Shown one piece after another: positions 1 to 12,525 of a DNA stretch of 64,000 nt. Source of the DNA: Peribolospora baueri (taxonomy: Eukaryota; Basidiomycota; Peribolosporomycetes; Peribolosporales; Peribolosporaceae); contig JAMDHS010000074.1 of NCBI GenBank assembly GCA_029717555.1, positions 33,881-97,880 of the forward strand, read 5' to 3'. Made by a program: the position numbers and the translations under genes. The notes under the pieces are model-generated. The model was given only the letters and a program-made list of their open reading frames with translations. It had not been told where the DNA came from and searched no databases. The first letter of the stretch is position 1. Every line of letters begins with the position of its first letter.

Positions 1-181
1 AGCGTTCCCGTCTCCCGCGGCGGCGGCGGCGGCCGATGGTGCTGGCGGTGATAGTGGTGGTGGGTTCCAGCTGAGTGAGGAGGGGCCTGGGGCTGGAAAG
101 GAGACCGGAGAAAGGAAAGAAGAGGCGAGGGGAGACAGACACGAGGTCAGTGCGGGCATGGCTCGAGCATGCTCCGCTTGA
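1..181 (+). CDS. Possible C-terminal end of a gene entering from the left edge
   Basis: Frame 2 is open from the first bases to a TGA at 179-181 and would encode about 59 residues. It begins with an alanine run (after AFPSP), followed by a Gly-rich stretch and an acidic/Glu-Lys segment (QLSEEGPG, then KETGERKEEARGD). The composition resembles the low-complexity tails of proteins elsewhere in this window, but no domain is visible. If real, the gene would be convergent with PAT1. The open frame could equally be chance in GC-rich DNA. Confidence 0.25.
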   Translation, partial: AFPSPAAAAAADGAGGDSGGGFQLSEEGPGAGKETGERKEEARGDRHEVSAGMARACSA

Positions 182-807
182 CGGCGTGGGGAGGGGGATG
201 GGATGGGTAGCGCGGGTGGGAGTGGTATGTATCTAGTGTAGGCGTGAAGGCGGGAAGAGAGCGGGTGGATGAAACAGGGCAGGAACGCGATGGTTAAATG
301 AAGAGGAATGTTTGAAGAATGGATGAGGGGAGGAGGGAGAGTAGAAGAGGTGGCTGGTCAACACGGGGAACGACGCGACACTGCCGACGCGCACGTTCGG
401 ATTCAACATCTACCCCGCGCGACGGTCGCCGATCACCGATCACCGATCACCCTCGCACCATCGCCGCCCCGTCCCTCGTCGTCGCACCCCGCTCTCGTCC
501 GCCGTCACCGCTCCCGTTGACGTTGACCAAGTTGGAGGAGTGGAGCACAAGGCCAGGCTCAGAATCGTGAAAACGAACGGTAACCAGTGACAGTCATCTG
601 CTTTCAGGCGAGCCTCGGCTTACGCGATCATCGACGCGTTGGTCCGGCCGGGTGCGCACGTGAGGGAAGCAAGCCGAGCGAGCACACTGTCAAACACTGG
701 GTTCTCGCTCATCGGACAGGCGTAGCATTCGTACAAGAGACGACGACAACATGGGATAAACAACGGGAGCGTGATTCCGCTCGGACCTTTTGTACCAAAT
801 GCCATCT
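182..807. other. Intergenic region left of PAT1
   Basis: This stretch lies between the possible gene end at the left edge and the PAT1 stop. It has short overlapping open frames on both strands, but no conserved motif, convincing splice pattern or RNA gene. It probably holds the 3' UTR of PAT1. A short direct repeat (cgatcaccgatcaccgatcac) lies near 430-450. Confidence 0.4.
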
Positions 808-3800
808 TCAGACGACGATCTGCGACGAGTCGAGGTTGAGGGCGTGGACTGGACGCAGGTCGGTAAGGCGAATGGAGAGGAGGGCAAAACGGAAAGAACA
901 GACGCATCCCATCAGCCGCCTGCGGATCTCACTTTAAACCTTCTCGGCCCTGCACGGTGCTAAAACGGTCATAAAACAAAAACTCACGCAAAAGGTTGAC
1001 GTTGCGAATGCGCAGCGAGGCCGCCTCCTCGCCGCCTAACTTCTTGTTCCCGCTCACGACGGCCTCCAGGATCTTCTCCCTGAGCTCCTGCACAAGCGTC
1101 TGCTGCTGCTCCATGCTCGCGCTGACAGCCAAGGCTGCGAAAAACTGCCACACTGGCTCGTCCTCTCTGTCTTGGTTCATGTCCCCCCCCGCCGTTCCTC
1201 CCGCGCCGACGAGCGGATTGGCAAGGTAGAGAGACGTGCCGAAGGGCAGGCTGGCGCGTAGGCGTGTGGAGGGGAAGAGGGAGGAGAAATGGGGGTGGAG
1301 GCGCGCAAAGAGAAGGGAGAAAATTTGGCGCCTGGGGGTACGTAGATGGCAATGGACGGTGAATGGCAAGAGAAGCGTGTACAGCAGAGTGAAGAAACAT
1401 TGGCGAGTGAGTGACAAGCCGCTTCTTTCTCATTCCTACCGGTCTGCTCAGCCTCCGATGATGCCAAGCCGTCGATGCTCACCACTGCTCCAGCTCGGCG
1501 GCGTCAGGTCCACCACCTCCGCCGCCTTGCTTGAGGATCTCTGCGCGGCTGAGGAAGATGGTGAGAAAGGCGAGACCGGGCTGGGAGAGGAGAGAAGGAA
1601 GCAAAGAGGCGTGAAACAAAGGCCAATGACAGAGAGCAAGTTCAGTAAATCCGCCCATCCATCGCACATATCCCATCGTTCTGAACCAATACCGTCACTC
1701 ACCTTCGTCCTCGCGACCTTGACGATATCGTTTCTCTCAACAAAGAGCGCAAGCATGCCGCTGACGATCCTCATGTTGGCGCCGCTGACAAGCTGCAGCA
1801 TGGCGGGTACGATGGTGTTGAGGAACACATCTGTCTGGCTCTCCACCTCCTTCTTCGTCCTCCTTCCGTACAACCCCTCGACCTCCTTGTTTGGGCCGCC
1901 CTCAACGTCATCTAGCACGGCCGCGTCTTGCACCACGTCCAGCGACTCGAACGAGGCGACGATCATGGTGAGCAAAGTGAGCGTTTGTTCGGCCGAGAGG
2001 TGTCGGAGCACGCGCGGAATAAGCTTCTTGCCCTTGGAGACGGAGAGCAGGGAGATGAACGGGTGTGGGTACGAGATCTCCAGCGGAGCAAGCACGCGAA
2101 GAGAGGACCACATGCGCAATACCAGCGCGGCATGCTGCTCGGCCCTGTGAACGGGACAAGCGAAGAAGAGGTGAATGAAAGGTGACAAGGTGTAGAAATG
2201 GTCGGTGATCTCCGGCGCGAGCTATATTCCGGGTTATAGAAACACACGACTCACAGTTCGCGCGCCTGATCCTCCACCTCCGCTTGCTCCTGAGCTTGAC
2301 CCTCAGCTGCCGGCTGCGGAGGAGCGTTCCTCCTTCCCTGCTCGATCTGCATGACAGTGTCGTACGCATCCTCCAACACCGTGAGAACCTCGCGGCGCGT
2401 CAGGGGTTTCCTCCGTCCGTCAGCGGAAGCGCCCGTCATTCCAGCCGAGTTCAAGGCGGCGGCCGCAGCAGAAGCTTGAGCAGAGGCACCGCTGGTGGCA
2501 TTAGTGCCTGGTGCAGAGTTGCCGGACGAGGGAGGCGGAGTCGTGGGCTTGCCAACTTGAAGGAGCTGACGGGGGCCTCGAGAAGTAGAGAGTGAAATCT
2601 TGCCTAGTGCTCCTTCAAGGTTCACGGCTGAAGAGGGAACAGAGGACGATGACGATCATCAGCGACCGTGGAGAGAGCCAAGCTGATTTCTGGGTCGACA
2701 AACGTTTCGCGACAGGTGTCACTTCACACTACGCACTGCTCGCTTTCTCGCCGCGCTGTTTCGAATTGTTGACAATGCGCTCAACCTGTTGCTGCATACG
2801 AATCATGGCGTTCTCCCTCCTCGTAAGTCTCCTCTTCCCGCCTTGCGCCTGTGCGTTCTCGGTACCAGGGCCAGCACTGGTGGGAAGACCAGGCGTGCTA
2901 TTGGGCATAGCGGAGGGGGGCTGTCGGCCGCGCACAAAGTTGTAGATGTGCGCGTAGAAGTCGTCCACGTAGGGGTCCTTTGTGACGAGATGCGAGACTT
3001 GGATACGGGTGATGAAATCCTTGTCGGATTGGCTCATGAGGCCGTTGTACTTGGCCTAGTGCGAGGAAATGCAGGAGGGCAATATACAGGACAGGGGCTA
3101 ATCAGTCGGTGCGCTGTCAACCAGCTCCAAAACTTGGGAACGAATGAACGGATACCCACCATGGCGGCGATCTTGGCGCCTTTTCGCCTGCGCTTCTCCT
3201 CCATCTTCTCGTGTTCGATAATCCTAGCCTGAGCCTTCTCCAAGAGCACGACTGCCTCGGGGTCGTGCGGCACACCTCCGCCATGTCCACTCACACCGAA
3301 AGCCGGAAGAGGCGGCCACCTTCCAGGCTCGCCGGCGAACGTGCCCTGTAAGAAAGGAGGTGGTATGCCGCTCTGCCCGGGGGGGAAATTTCCGAGAGCA
3401 GCAGCTTGGGCAAGCAGCCCTCCGAGCTGGCCCTGCATTTGAGGATCAGAAGGGGGTGGGGGCTGCTGCTGAATGGAGCGCTGAGCAAGCATCTGGGCCT
3501 CCACTTCCTCCACTGTCAAGGGTCGGGCCTGCAGAGGAGGCTCGGTCCGCTGCGGTGGATGCATATCCACAACCGCCGCCGCGGATCGGGGTTGCTGCTG
3601 CTGGGTCTGTTGCTGAGCCCTCTGACGCAGCTCGGCTTCGATATCTTCGAGCGTGCGCATAGCCTGAGACGGCGCTTGCGGCCCGGACCCGAGTGCGGGA
3701 GCAGATGCGGGAGGTACAGTAGAAGGCGTAGAGGCGGTCAAGGATAGTGGAGGTGTGGAACGAGCAGGACCCGACAAGGCTGAGAGATCAATGTGAAAAT

Positions 3801-4440
3801 GTGCAGAGTGGAATTAGACAATATAGTTCGACAGAGTGTGAGTTCCGGGAGAGCGTAGCTCACCCGCATCCCAGATCGCCTCCTCCCGGGCGCTACGAAG
3901 CCCGCCGAAACCCCGATCAACCGACTTCTTCGACGACAGAGGCTTTGTGGGTGCGCCCCAAAAGTCTTCCAGAGAAGTCGTCGCAAAGGCGGCGTCATTC
4001 GCGCTCTTCTTCTTGGGTTCAGGCTTGGAAGGTCGCGGAGTAGCCGATAGGGTGGCACCGAAGTCAAAGTCCTTTCCTGCAGATCGAAAAGGAGCACGTT
4101 CAGCGCCACGCTACTGACATGAAGCTACTTGGTTAAGTAGGATCTACTCACCAATCGGCCCAGAGTCCCCGAAGGTCTCGTCATTGGCGTCATCTCCAAC
4201 CTCCTCTAAAATGTCACCTAAAGCGTCATACCCCCCTTGACCCCAGGTATAAATCTCCACGTCCTCCTTGGACCCGGCGGCGAGAGAGGCAATCTTGGCA
4301 TCGATGGCTGCATCCTCATCATCGAACACGTCAAGTGCTGAGGACGCCGTTGGGATGGACGAAGACGCCCTCCCACGGTCGTGGACGCCCTCGTCACGAC
4401 GATCGCGAGGAAGGCGGGTGTCAAATCCGAAGAAGGACAT
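808..4440 (-). CDS. PAT1: Pat1 family mRNA decapping activator / deadenylation-dependent decay scaffold
   Basis: Pat1 links deadenylation to decapping in P-bodies by bridging Lsm1-7, Dhh1 and Dcp2; that role is family knowledge. The protein starts MSFFGFDT, as Pat1 proteins do, and has the N-terminal NDETFG motif. A Gln/Pro-rich middle follows, then SQSDKDFITRIQVSHLVTKD, the EGALGKISLS...RGPRQLLQV segment and the helical C-terminal domain (HPFISLLSVSKGKKLIPRV, AFLTIFLSRAEILKQ). Nine exons fit all phases: 4440-4152, 4076-3864, 3779-3160, 3055-2737, 2627-2255, 2144-1703, 1580-1483, 1250-988 and 848-808, giving 885 residues. The last exon is only 41 nt and ends LHALNLDSSQIVV, matching the usual Pat1 C-terminus; reading straight through at 987 would lose it. 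It is divergent from SEC1. Confidence 0.9.
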
Positions 4441-5012
4441 ATGGGCGGGCTGGATGTCCCGAGTACCTGTCTTCTTCTTTCCTTCTTACAAGCCACCAGC
4501 CGTCGTCGTGGTCGTGGTCGTGGTCGTGGTCGTCGGTCGTCGGTCGTCGGTCGTCGGTCGTCGGTTGTTCGTCCTTTTCTTTCCTGGTCGGTGGGTTAAC
4601 GGTGAGGGTGGAGTGATCGGCAGAGCTTGGAACGACAGGGAAGACGGCGATAGGCGGCATTGGCCGGTACTGGCCGGCGCCCCCGCACGCGTGTGGCTAG
4701 GACGGCCCGACGGAGCGCGCGGGCGCTGGCCTGACGACCTTTAGGAGCAGGCGACACTTGCACGACTCTTCCTCTTCCTTCCACCCTTGCCCCCTCGTCT
4801 CCACCTCCCATTCGGCCTTCCCTCTTCTTCTTTCATGTCCTCTCACTTCCTTCCGACGTCTGTACGACCGTTCTCCCGTCTCTACGTCTCCTGCGCCCGC
4901 CGATTGGCGCTTTGAACGACCCCTGCACGGACCTAACGAGCCTCCGATTACCCTGTGATATCTCTGACACTTCCCGTGCCCTTCCCCTTCGCTACTCACG
5001 ATATTGCCTATC
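4441..5012. promoter_or_regulatory. Divergent promoter region of PAT1 and SEC1
   Basis: The two start codons face away from each other across 572 bp, so this region must hold both promoters and 5' UTRs. It contains a hexamer/heptamer tandem repeat near the PAT1 start and a pyrimidine-rich stretch (about 4760-5000) before SEC1, typical of fungal promoters. I see no clear TATA box. Confidence 0.6.
4501..4566. repeat. Tandem repeat, gtcgtg then gtcgtcg units
   Basis: About four gtcgtg hexamers run directly into about five gtcgtcg heptamers. The array lies 60-125 bp upstream of the PAT1 start codon, in its 5' UTR or core promoter. Confidence 0.85.
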
Positions 5013-8000
5013 ATGCCTCTGTCTCTCATTGAGACGATCCGCGAACGTATGTGCAGATCTGGCTTGTTTGAAACACTCGAAACAGTCGACCTGACTCTCT
5101 CTAACGAATGCTTATTGTCAGGCTACCTGAACGCCATTCGGTCGGTGCGGCCTCCGGGGAAATGGAAGATCCTCGTGGTGGACTCGCACACCAAAGTGCT
5201 CATTAGCAGTGTCATGAAGATGTATGACATTCTTCAGGAAAACGTGACGTGTAAGTCTGCGGCTCTTCCGGGAGCCACCGGTGCATGCGCCGCCATGCTG
5301 AGTGCATGCATATAGCGCCAGGATTGATCATATCCCGATTCGAATGTTTCAGTGGTTGAGAATATCGAGCAAACTCGAGCACCTCAGACCTCCTTCGAAG
5401 CCGCGTATATCCTCTGCCCGACGAGTCAGAATGTCGAACGCATCATTGCCGACCTGAGCGAGCGCGACGGCCGTCCCATGCAGTATGCCGCGGGGCACCT
5501 GTTTTTTGTCGACGGTGAGCTAGAAGCGAAGCATAGGCGTTTTTTAAGAAGCTATTATGGATGAATTTCTTTAAAAGGCTCATCAAGTCTATGGGCACGC
5601 CCGTTCCACATCGCATCTTTCTTCCCGTACAGCTGTCTCCAACCAGCTCCTCACCCGACTCACCTCCTCTCCCGCCGAGCCCCACCTCCGCCAGCTCATA
5701 GAGCTCTTCACCAACACGTGGCCGCTCGAAGGCCAAGTGTTTTCCATGAAACGACCCGATAGCTTTTTTTCACTTTTCAACCCAGCAGGTGGTCTTCTCG
5801 GCTTGGATGCACAGGAGGCTCAGGCTATAGTGGAAGACGAGGTGGAGATTGCGGCGCAGCATGTGAGTCTCCTCATGTTTGGGAAATGCCACCAAACGGC
5901 CGTATGATGCCCGAATGCGTGTTGAATAGCTGGCCATTCCACATACCCTCCCAGTTGTTCAACGTGTGCGCAACCTTCAGCGAATATCCACTCATCCGGT
6001 ACTACAATCCCTCCCATCCTCCTCTCGGGCCGCTTGGCCCGTCCGGTCCTGGCTCTGAACCGGCATCGACCCCGGCGACGACCTCCTCGCTTTATACGAG
6101 TGGCTCGGCACGAATGGCTCGTCTAGCTGGCGGCGGCTCCATTCCGCCGCCGAGCGGCCCGCACTTTACGAAGAAGTTGGCAGAGAGGGTTCAGAAGTTG
6201 TTGGATGATTGGAAGCAAGACAGCGATGTGGGTTGTTCTCGTCTTCGTCGTCATTGCTCGTTCTCCTACATGCGTCCATCCTTGTGCTCTAACACCCGTC
6301 CGCCTGCATTGTCCACCTTCAGCCGAAAATCGACCCTTTGAGGCCACGCTCTGTTATGTTCATTGTGGATCGCTCTATGGACGCTGCGGCTCCGCTCTTA
6401 CACGAGTTCACCTACCAAGCGATGGCGAATGATTTGCTCCCGATTAAGGACGGGTACAAATACCAGTAAGTACAGTGCGACCATTCTGCGTGTGACAGGT
6501 AGCTAACGGACATCGCTGCTATCAATGCAGTCTTGAATTCACGAACGCCGATGGCCAGCTAGAAGAGAAGGATGCCGTCCTTTCCGACTCAGACAACGTG
6601 TGGACAGATATTCGCCACGTCCACATTGCCGAGGCCATTGACCGCCTCACGAATGATTTCAGGAAGTATGCCGGCGAGCAGGCGGAATTCGGCGGGTGAG
6701 TGAAATGTCCGGTCGCGACCAGACGTGTGTGGAGACGGCGATTTCTGACAAGCAGGAGCTGACATTGTCGTCCGACCGATGGGCCGTCAGGGCCTCGAGC
6801 CTGAACGACATGCGGGACATGCTGGCGAGCTTGCCCCAAATGCAAGAGACGAAAGAGAAGGTATGTCAGGATGACCGTCTTCCACGATCCATCTCCATAT
6901 GAGCATGGATTAACTTATCTCTCTGCCCATCCGACGTGTTTCAGCTCTCCTTGCACCTGGGCATGGTGCAAGAATGCATGAACCTCTTCGAGAAGAAGAA
7001 GCTCACGCAGACGGCCAGCGTCGAGCAGGTGCGTATCCCATTTCCAAACGCGCGCGATCGAAGTATCATATTGGCACTCTGTCGGCAGGTGGCCGGCTCA
7101 AATTTGGTGCTGTTTATTGTATGACACAGAATTGCGCAACCGGACTTACTGCTGAAGGCAAAACGCCTAAGACGCTCGTCGAGGAGATGGTGCCGTTGCT
7201 GGATGACCGCTCCGTGAGGTCAGTGACTGTACAGTCTACTCGCCTTGCAGGGCGAGCGGAGGTACGAGTGCTCGATGGTGGTAGCTGATCATCTGGTCCT
7301 CACGCTTTCCGCGGGAAACACAGCAATATTGATAAAGTGCGCATGATCGCGCTCTACATCATGTACCGCGATGGCGTTCCGGAGGAGGACAGACGTCGGT
7401 TGTTCCAGCATGCGCACCTCAAGCTGCACGAGATGGACGCGGTGAACAATTTGGTCAATCTGGGCGTCAGGGTGGTCAAGGACCCGAACAACAGCAACTG
7501 GGATTCGTGGTTCAAGAAGGGGAAGCGGAAGCAGGTGCCCGGCGAGCAAGCATACGAGCTGTCTCGCTATCAGCCGCTGGTTAAGCTCATGTTGGAGGTG
7601 AGCAAGCGCGGTAGACGGTCGGCAGAGCAGAGAGTAAGCTGAATCATGTCGACGGGTTTCAGCTGACAAAAACCTTTCCGGGTGGATGGACTGGCAGGAC
7701 CATTTCTCGAACAAGCTCGACTCGTCGCTCTATCCGTACTTGCGTGATGCGCCCCCGGAACAGCCTTCCCTCATTTCCGCCTCCTCCTTCACCTCGACAT
7801 CGTCCAGCACATCGTCCCGCTCGACGCAGAGCCGAGCTCCGACAAGCTTGCGCAGCTCCAAACCAACGTGGCACAAGGGACCTCGCGCGGGCGCTGGAGC
7901 GGCGGACCGCAAGCAGCGCGTGCTCGTGTTCGTCGCCGGAGGGATGACATACTCGGAGATCAGGAGCGTGTATGAGGTCAGCAAGGGTTTGGGGAAGGAG

Positions 8001-8589
8001 GTCATCATTGGTGGGTGCCAGGGGTCATCGTCAAAGCTCCGGAGATACATACGTCCGATCATTTTCATTTGTGGCCAGCTTTCCTTGGGCACGTCTAACT
8101 TTTTGTCTATCCGTGGACCACACTTTTGCCTCAGGCTCAAGCCACACCTTCACCCCGGAAACCTTCATCGACAGTCTAAGAGCCATCGGCAAGCCGATCG
8201 GCGGCTCCAAATCCTCCGCCCAGCCAGCGCCCGAACCCGAAGCTGCGCCGACGTCGCTAAGGTCGTCGGCGCGGGGAGGAGGAGGCAAGTCGGGGAAATC
8301 CGGGGCGAGCGGGCACACTAATGGGCAGGGTGGGGATCACTACGAGCGCGGAGGGCCGTACGAGCAGTCGGCGTACGACAGAAGGTATGGCGCCCCTGCG
8401 GCGCCTTCCTCGCCAACCCACCATGCGCCGCCGTCGTCGGTGCGTTCGACCAACAGCCCCGCCGCCATGAACGCCCAGGGCAGCGCGGTGGGCAGGACTG
8501 AGAGTCCTGCGCCGGCCTTTGGGGGACATGGAAAGCTGGTGAAGGAGGGCAAGGAGAAGGACAAGAAGAAGAAGTTCTTCCGGTTCTGA
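5013..8589 (+). CDS. SEC1: Sec1/Munc18 family protein, exocytic SNARE regulator
   Basis: SM proteins bind syntaxin-type SNAREs and promote vesicle fusion at the plasma membrane. Recognisable segments are [80 protein letters not shown] and, near the end, [20 protein letters not shown]. Thirteen exons (12 introns) give consistent phases: 5013-5046, 5122-5250, 5353-5514, 5633-5862, 5955-6227, 6323-6465, 6531-6695, 6791-6860, 6945-7028, 7130-7218, 7324-7597, 7698-8010 and 8135-8589. The product is 806 residues, somewhat longer than typical. The extra length is a low-complexity C-terminal extension ending in a Lys cluster followed by FFRF, which may aid membrane contact (inference). Sequence features favour Sec1 over Sly1, Vps33 or Vps45. 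Confidence 0.9.
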
Positions 8590-9761
8590 GCCCGTCTCAG
8601 TTCAGCAGCAGCCGGTCCATTGCGATGGTCGATCGGTTGGTTGGTCGCGCTGGGAAGGAGGCGAGCTGAGGCGGAAGTGGGAGGAGGAAAGCGAGAATGG
8701 GCTAACGCGGGATGCGATCTGCTGTGGTTATTTCGGCCTGTCAGGTAGCTCCTACTCTGGAGGATACCAAGCGTGCGAATGGAGGTTGTGCACAACCTAG
8801 ATCCGCCGTCGCTTATTGCCGGGGAGGGGACGGATAGGGCGACTTAGGTTCGAGCAGAGGCCTCCTTGCTCCTCTTTGCAAAAGGGCTGCAGCGCGGTGC
8901 CGCTCGGCTGGCCGCTCCAAGTCGTCTTTGAGGGCGCCTCAAGCGACTCGTTTCTAGCGTCCATTCGTCCACCCACCCACCTATCCATCCATCCGTCCAT
9001 CTTCTCCCTCCCTTCGTCTCTACCTCCACGTGATCTGCTCCGGCAGTGGACAGAAGGCACCCTCTCTCTGAAGACGAAATGGTCGCTGTGAACAGGATGG
9101 CTCTGGGCGCCTTTTCTTCTTCCTTCCTTCCCTCCTTTCTTTCTTTCCCTCTGCTCTGTCTGTCGAGCGATCGACGCCGCGACCGGCGACGATGGCGGAG
9201 GACGTTGCCGCAGCTCTTTGGTGCTGCGGTCGGAGCTCGCGCGACTGGGAGGGTACTCACCGAGGCAGCCGCTTACGATTCCGCTGCCTTCCGTTGGCCT
9301 GGCTTTGGCGGTCGTGCGAGGGGGAGGCTGACTGGCGAGTAAGACAAGAGACAATTCCGCTCGATGGATGGGATGCGGCCGACGCAACCTCCTCCCATTT
9401 CCCCTCCTTCATCCCACCATCACCGACTCCTCTTTCCCCCGTCCTTGGCACTAGGGCCGCAACGACCGACCACCAGGGACCAGGGGCGTCTGCTTTCGTT
9501 CCTAGCTCGGGAGGAGAAAGGCAGAAGGGAGAGAGAGAAAGACGATCGAAAGTAGGTATATAGCGCTCGGCTGCCCTGATCAGAGGGCATACTTACATAG
9601 CGAGCGTAGTCGTGCAACGTCGCCCAGCTCGTCCTTACCTCCCCGTCTGCGCAACGAACCCTTCCTTGTCTCGGCGCCTCCGTCAGCACGAATGCCTACC
9701 GACGATCCTTCTCGTCGCCCTTCCTTCGTCCCTCGCCTCATCTTCCTACACCACGACCACT
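8590..9761. other. Intergenic region between SEC1 and the ZIP gene
   Basis: It holds the 3' UTR of SEC1 and the promoter and 5' UTR of the zinc transporter gene. Short pyrimidine runs occur near 8960-9010 and 9110-9150. No RNA gene or credible coding exon is visible. Confidence 0.5.
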
Positions 9762-12525
9762 ATGTCGGACGCCGCTTGCTCCTCCCCGCATTCTCAGCCA
9801 GCGCACATCCACCTGCGCATAGGCGCCATCTTTATCCTCTGGGCCACCTCCTCCTCCGCTACCCTCTTCCCTGTGCTCACCAGGCGCTGGCAAAAGCGCG
9901 GCAGCTTGTCAGGATTCCTATTCGTGAGTCGTCGTCTTCCATCGTCCTTTGTGCCGTCACTGTAACCACGGAGGGCACGCTTTTGTTGGCTTGTTGTAGC
10001 AAGCGGTTGTCAGCTAGCTAACTGTCTTACCAATCTCCATCTCTCTTCTGCCCTGCCTTCCGTTTCCCACCTCGGCACCCTAGGACTTTGCTAAATTCTT
10101 TGGCTCGGGAGTCATCATAGCCACCGCTTTCATTCATGTCAGTTTCTGCTCGTTCCTCTGTGGACGAAATGGATCCTTCGATGGCTGACCTCCATTGCTC
10201 CCTTCTCCTCCTCCTCCTCCAGCTCCTGGCCCCCTCCTTTGCAGCCCTCACGTCTCCCTGCCTGCCCGACGTCTTTTCCCTTTACCCCTTCGCCCCCGCC
10301 CTTTCTCTTTTCGCCGTCTTCGCCGTCTTCCTCCTCGAGCTCTTCGCCTTCCGATGGGGTCACGTTCACGCCGCCAAGCTCGCGTACGACTCGCATCTCG
10401 CCGCTCACGCCGGTGCGCACGGGCCTGAGGCGGGTTGCGTCGTGCACGAGCAGGAGAGGGATTGCCTGGATCGAAAGGCCTCGCATTCGCATTCGCACTT
10501 GCATCCGAATGCCTGCGCCCAGTCTGACGGACATGGTCACAAGGCCGATGTCAAGCAGCGACAGGCGCATCCTTGCAAGATCGTCCGATCGGACGCCGGC
10601 GAGTCCACTTCCTCCAAGCAAGCCCAGTTCGACGTTTCGCCGGATGACGAAGACGCTGGATCACTTCTGGACTCGACGGGGCGAGACGGGCGCCACGGGC
10701 GCCGAAACCATCGCCAGGTGTATGACCAACACGACCACTGCATCACCCATTCCCACGACCACTCCTCCCACGCCTCCGCCGCCCACTCCCACTCCCACAC
10801 CCACCATCACGGACGGCTGCAGTCGGCGCCAACGATGCAGCCCTCGGCCGCTAGCTTCTTTTCGCTCACCAATGATGGCGCGGCTGGCGCGGCTGGCGTG
10901 AGAGACGGTGGGAAGAGGAGGTATGGCGACGTCGGTGGTGCGGCGGCTGCGGCGGCGGAGGAGGGGGAAGGAGGAGGAGAAGGAGCAGTGATGGAGTCGA
11001 CACCGGCATTGTTGAAGGACGGCGGCGTCATCCCTGCCTCTTCTGCGATTCCTCCGGCGAAAGCAGCGGTGACGTCGCAGCAGGCCTCGTTGAAAACGAC
11101 CCTCTTCTCGGAGCCATCGGGCGTCCATGACGGCATCGTCCAGGGCCAGCGGCGGAGTCGGACGGGCGCGGACGTCGATGATGCCATCGCGCCTTGCGAG
11201 GCCGAGGTCGACGGCGAAGTCGATGGAGAGAGCTCGGCGATGGCGAATAGCAAGAGGACCTCTTTCTCAACTTCTTCTTCCACCTCCGCCTCTGCTCGCT
11301 CCTCTCCCGCCGGCGCTTCCGCCACACCCGTCGCCCAGCAAACTGCCACCGGCGGTCATGTCGCCGTTCCTCGTTCTTATCCCGCGGACAGCCTGAAGAG
11401 CGTGGACAGCGCGAAAGCGGACGCGGACGCTGAGCTCGAAGGTGTCGAGGGACAGGACGAGGACGCCGAGGAACGGAAAGCGAAGATGTCTGCGCCGCGA
11501 AAGAGGAGCACGACGTTTTGGAAAAGTGGCAGGGGCAGGAAAGGTGTCCTGAACGGCGGCCGAGCCCGAGTCGGGTTGGGGAGGAAGAGAAGCGATCCGG
11601 AGGGCGGACGTGGGAGCGATTCGGTAGATGACGTGCACGGGACCAACTCAGAGTCGGAAGAAGAGGGCGGTAGCGATCTCGATCTCGAACGACGAGCGGG
11701 AAGAGGCGTCGGTGGACCGGGAGGACACGACGCGGCGGCGACGGCGAAGACGGCAGAAGCGGCCGCGGCGCAGATCCTCGGCGTGCTCGTCTTGGAGTTT
11801 GGTATCGTGTTTCATTCTGTCATCATAGGCTTGACGCTGGGCGTGACCGATGGTTTCGTGGTGCTGTTCGTGGTCATCGTCTTTCACCGTGAGTGCGCTT
11901 CTCACTTGCTCATGTCACGTCCCTACCCTTCGGCCGTTGCCTTGCGTCGTCTCCGGCGTTCTCGTTTGTCCCGCCTTTCTCGTACGCGATTCGACTCGCT
12001 TACCCTTCATCCTTTTCAATCCGGCCGGCCTCCTACTTGCTCACAGAGATGTTCGAAGGCCTAGGTCTCGGCACCCGTCTCGCCCACCTGCCACTGTCGC
12101 CCATTTCCAAAGTCCCGCTGCTGGGAGCGCTCCTTTACGGCCTCGTCACGCCCTTGGGTCTCACTGTTGGCCTGGCGTTGAGATCGAGCTACGATCCCGA
12201 GAGCGCTACGGCGCAGATCGTCTCCGGGTGTTTGGACGGCTTCAGCTCGGGCATCTTGCTCTACTCTGGTTTGGTCGAGCTGCTCGCGTGAGTACGAAGC
12301 CGGTCGTCTCGACTCGAATTCCCCTCGTCACGTCACGTCTTCCTCTTCCTTCTACGTTCTCGCACGCCGAGCTGACCCGACCGCATTTGTCCTGCCCTTC
12401 GAAACAGTCACGAATTCATCTTCAACGATGCGATGCGGACGGCCCCCACGGGCAAGGTGCTCTTGGCGTGTGGCGAGATGGTCGTCGGCGCCGGCTTGAT
12501 GGCGCTCTTGGGGAGGTGGGCTTGA
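9762..12525 (+). CDS. ZIP family zinc/iron transporter with a giant histidine-rich cytosolic loop
   Basis: ZIP proteins import Zn2+ (sometimes Fe2+) into the cytosol across the plasma or an organelle membrane. Exons are 9762-9923, 10084-10137, 10223-11888, 12047-12287 and 12408-12525, giving 746 residues. N-terminal membrane segments include FGSGVIIATAFIHLLAPSFA. C-terminal segments carry the metal-pathway motifs HSVIIGLTLGV (TM4) and HQMFEGLGLG (TM5). The loop between TM3 and TM4 is about 465 residues (roughly 120-585), far longer than the usual 50-150. It has His clusters such as HSHSHLHP and HSHDHSSHASAAHSHSHTHH, then a long Ala/Gly/Ser/acidic stretch. The His clusters probably sense or buffer zinc. 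The nearest characterised relatives are Zrt1/Zrt2-like. Confidence 0.9.

Noticed and set aside
950-987. 38-nt intron near the PAT1 3' end
   Set aside because: It is too short and gives a non-conserved ending; the 138-nt intron to 848 restores the family C-terminus.
2222-2254. 33-nt intron in PAT1
   Set aside because: It is too short and breaks the frame. The acceptor at 2145 gives a 109-nt intron, keeps phase and yields the expected AEQHAALVLRMW sequence.
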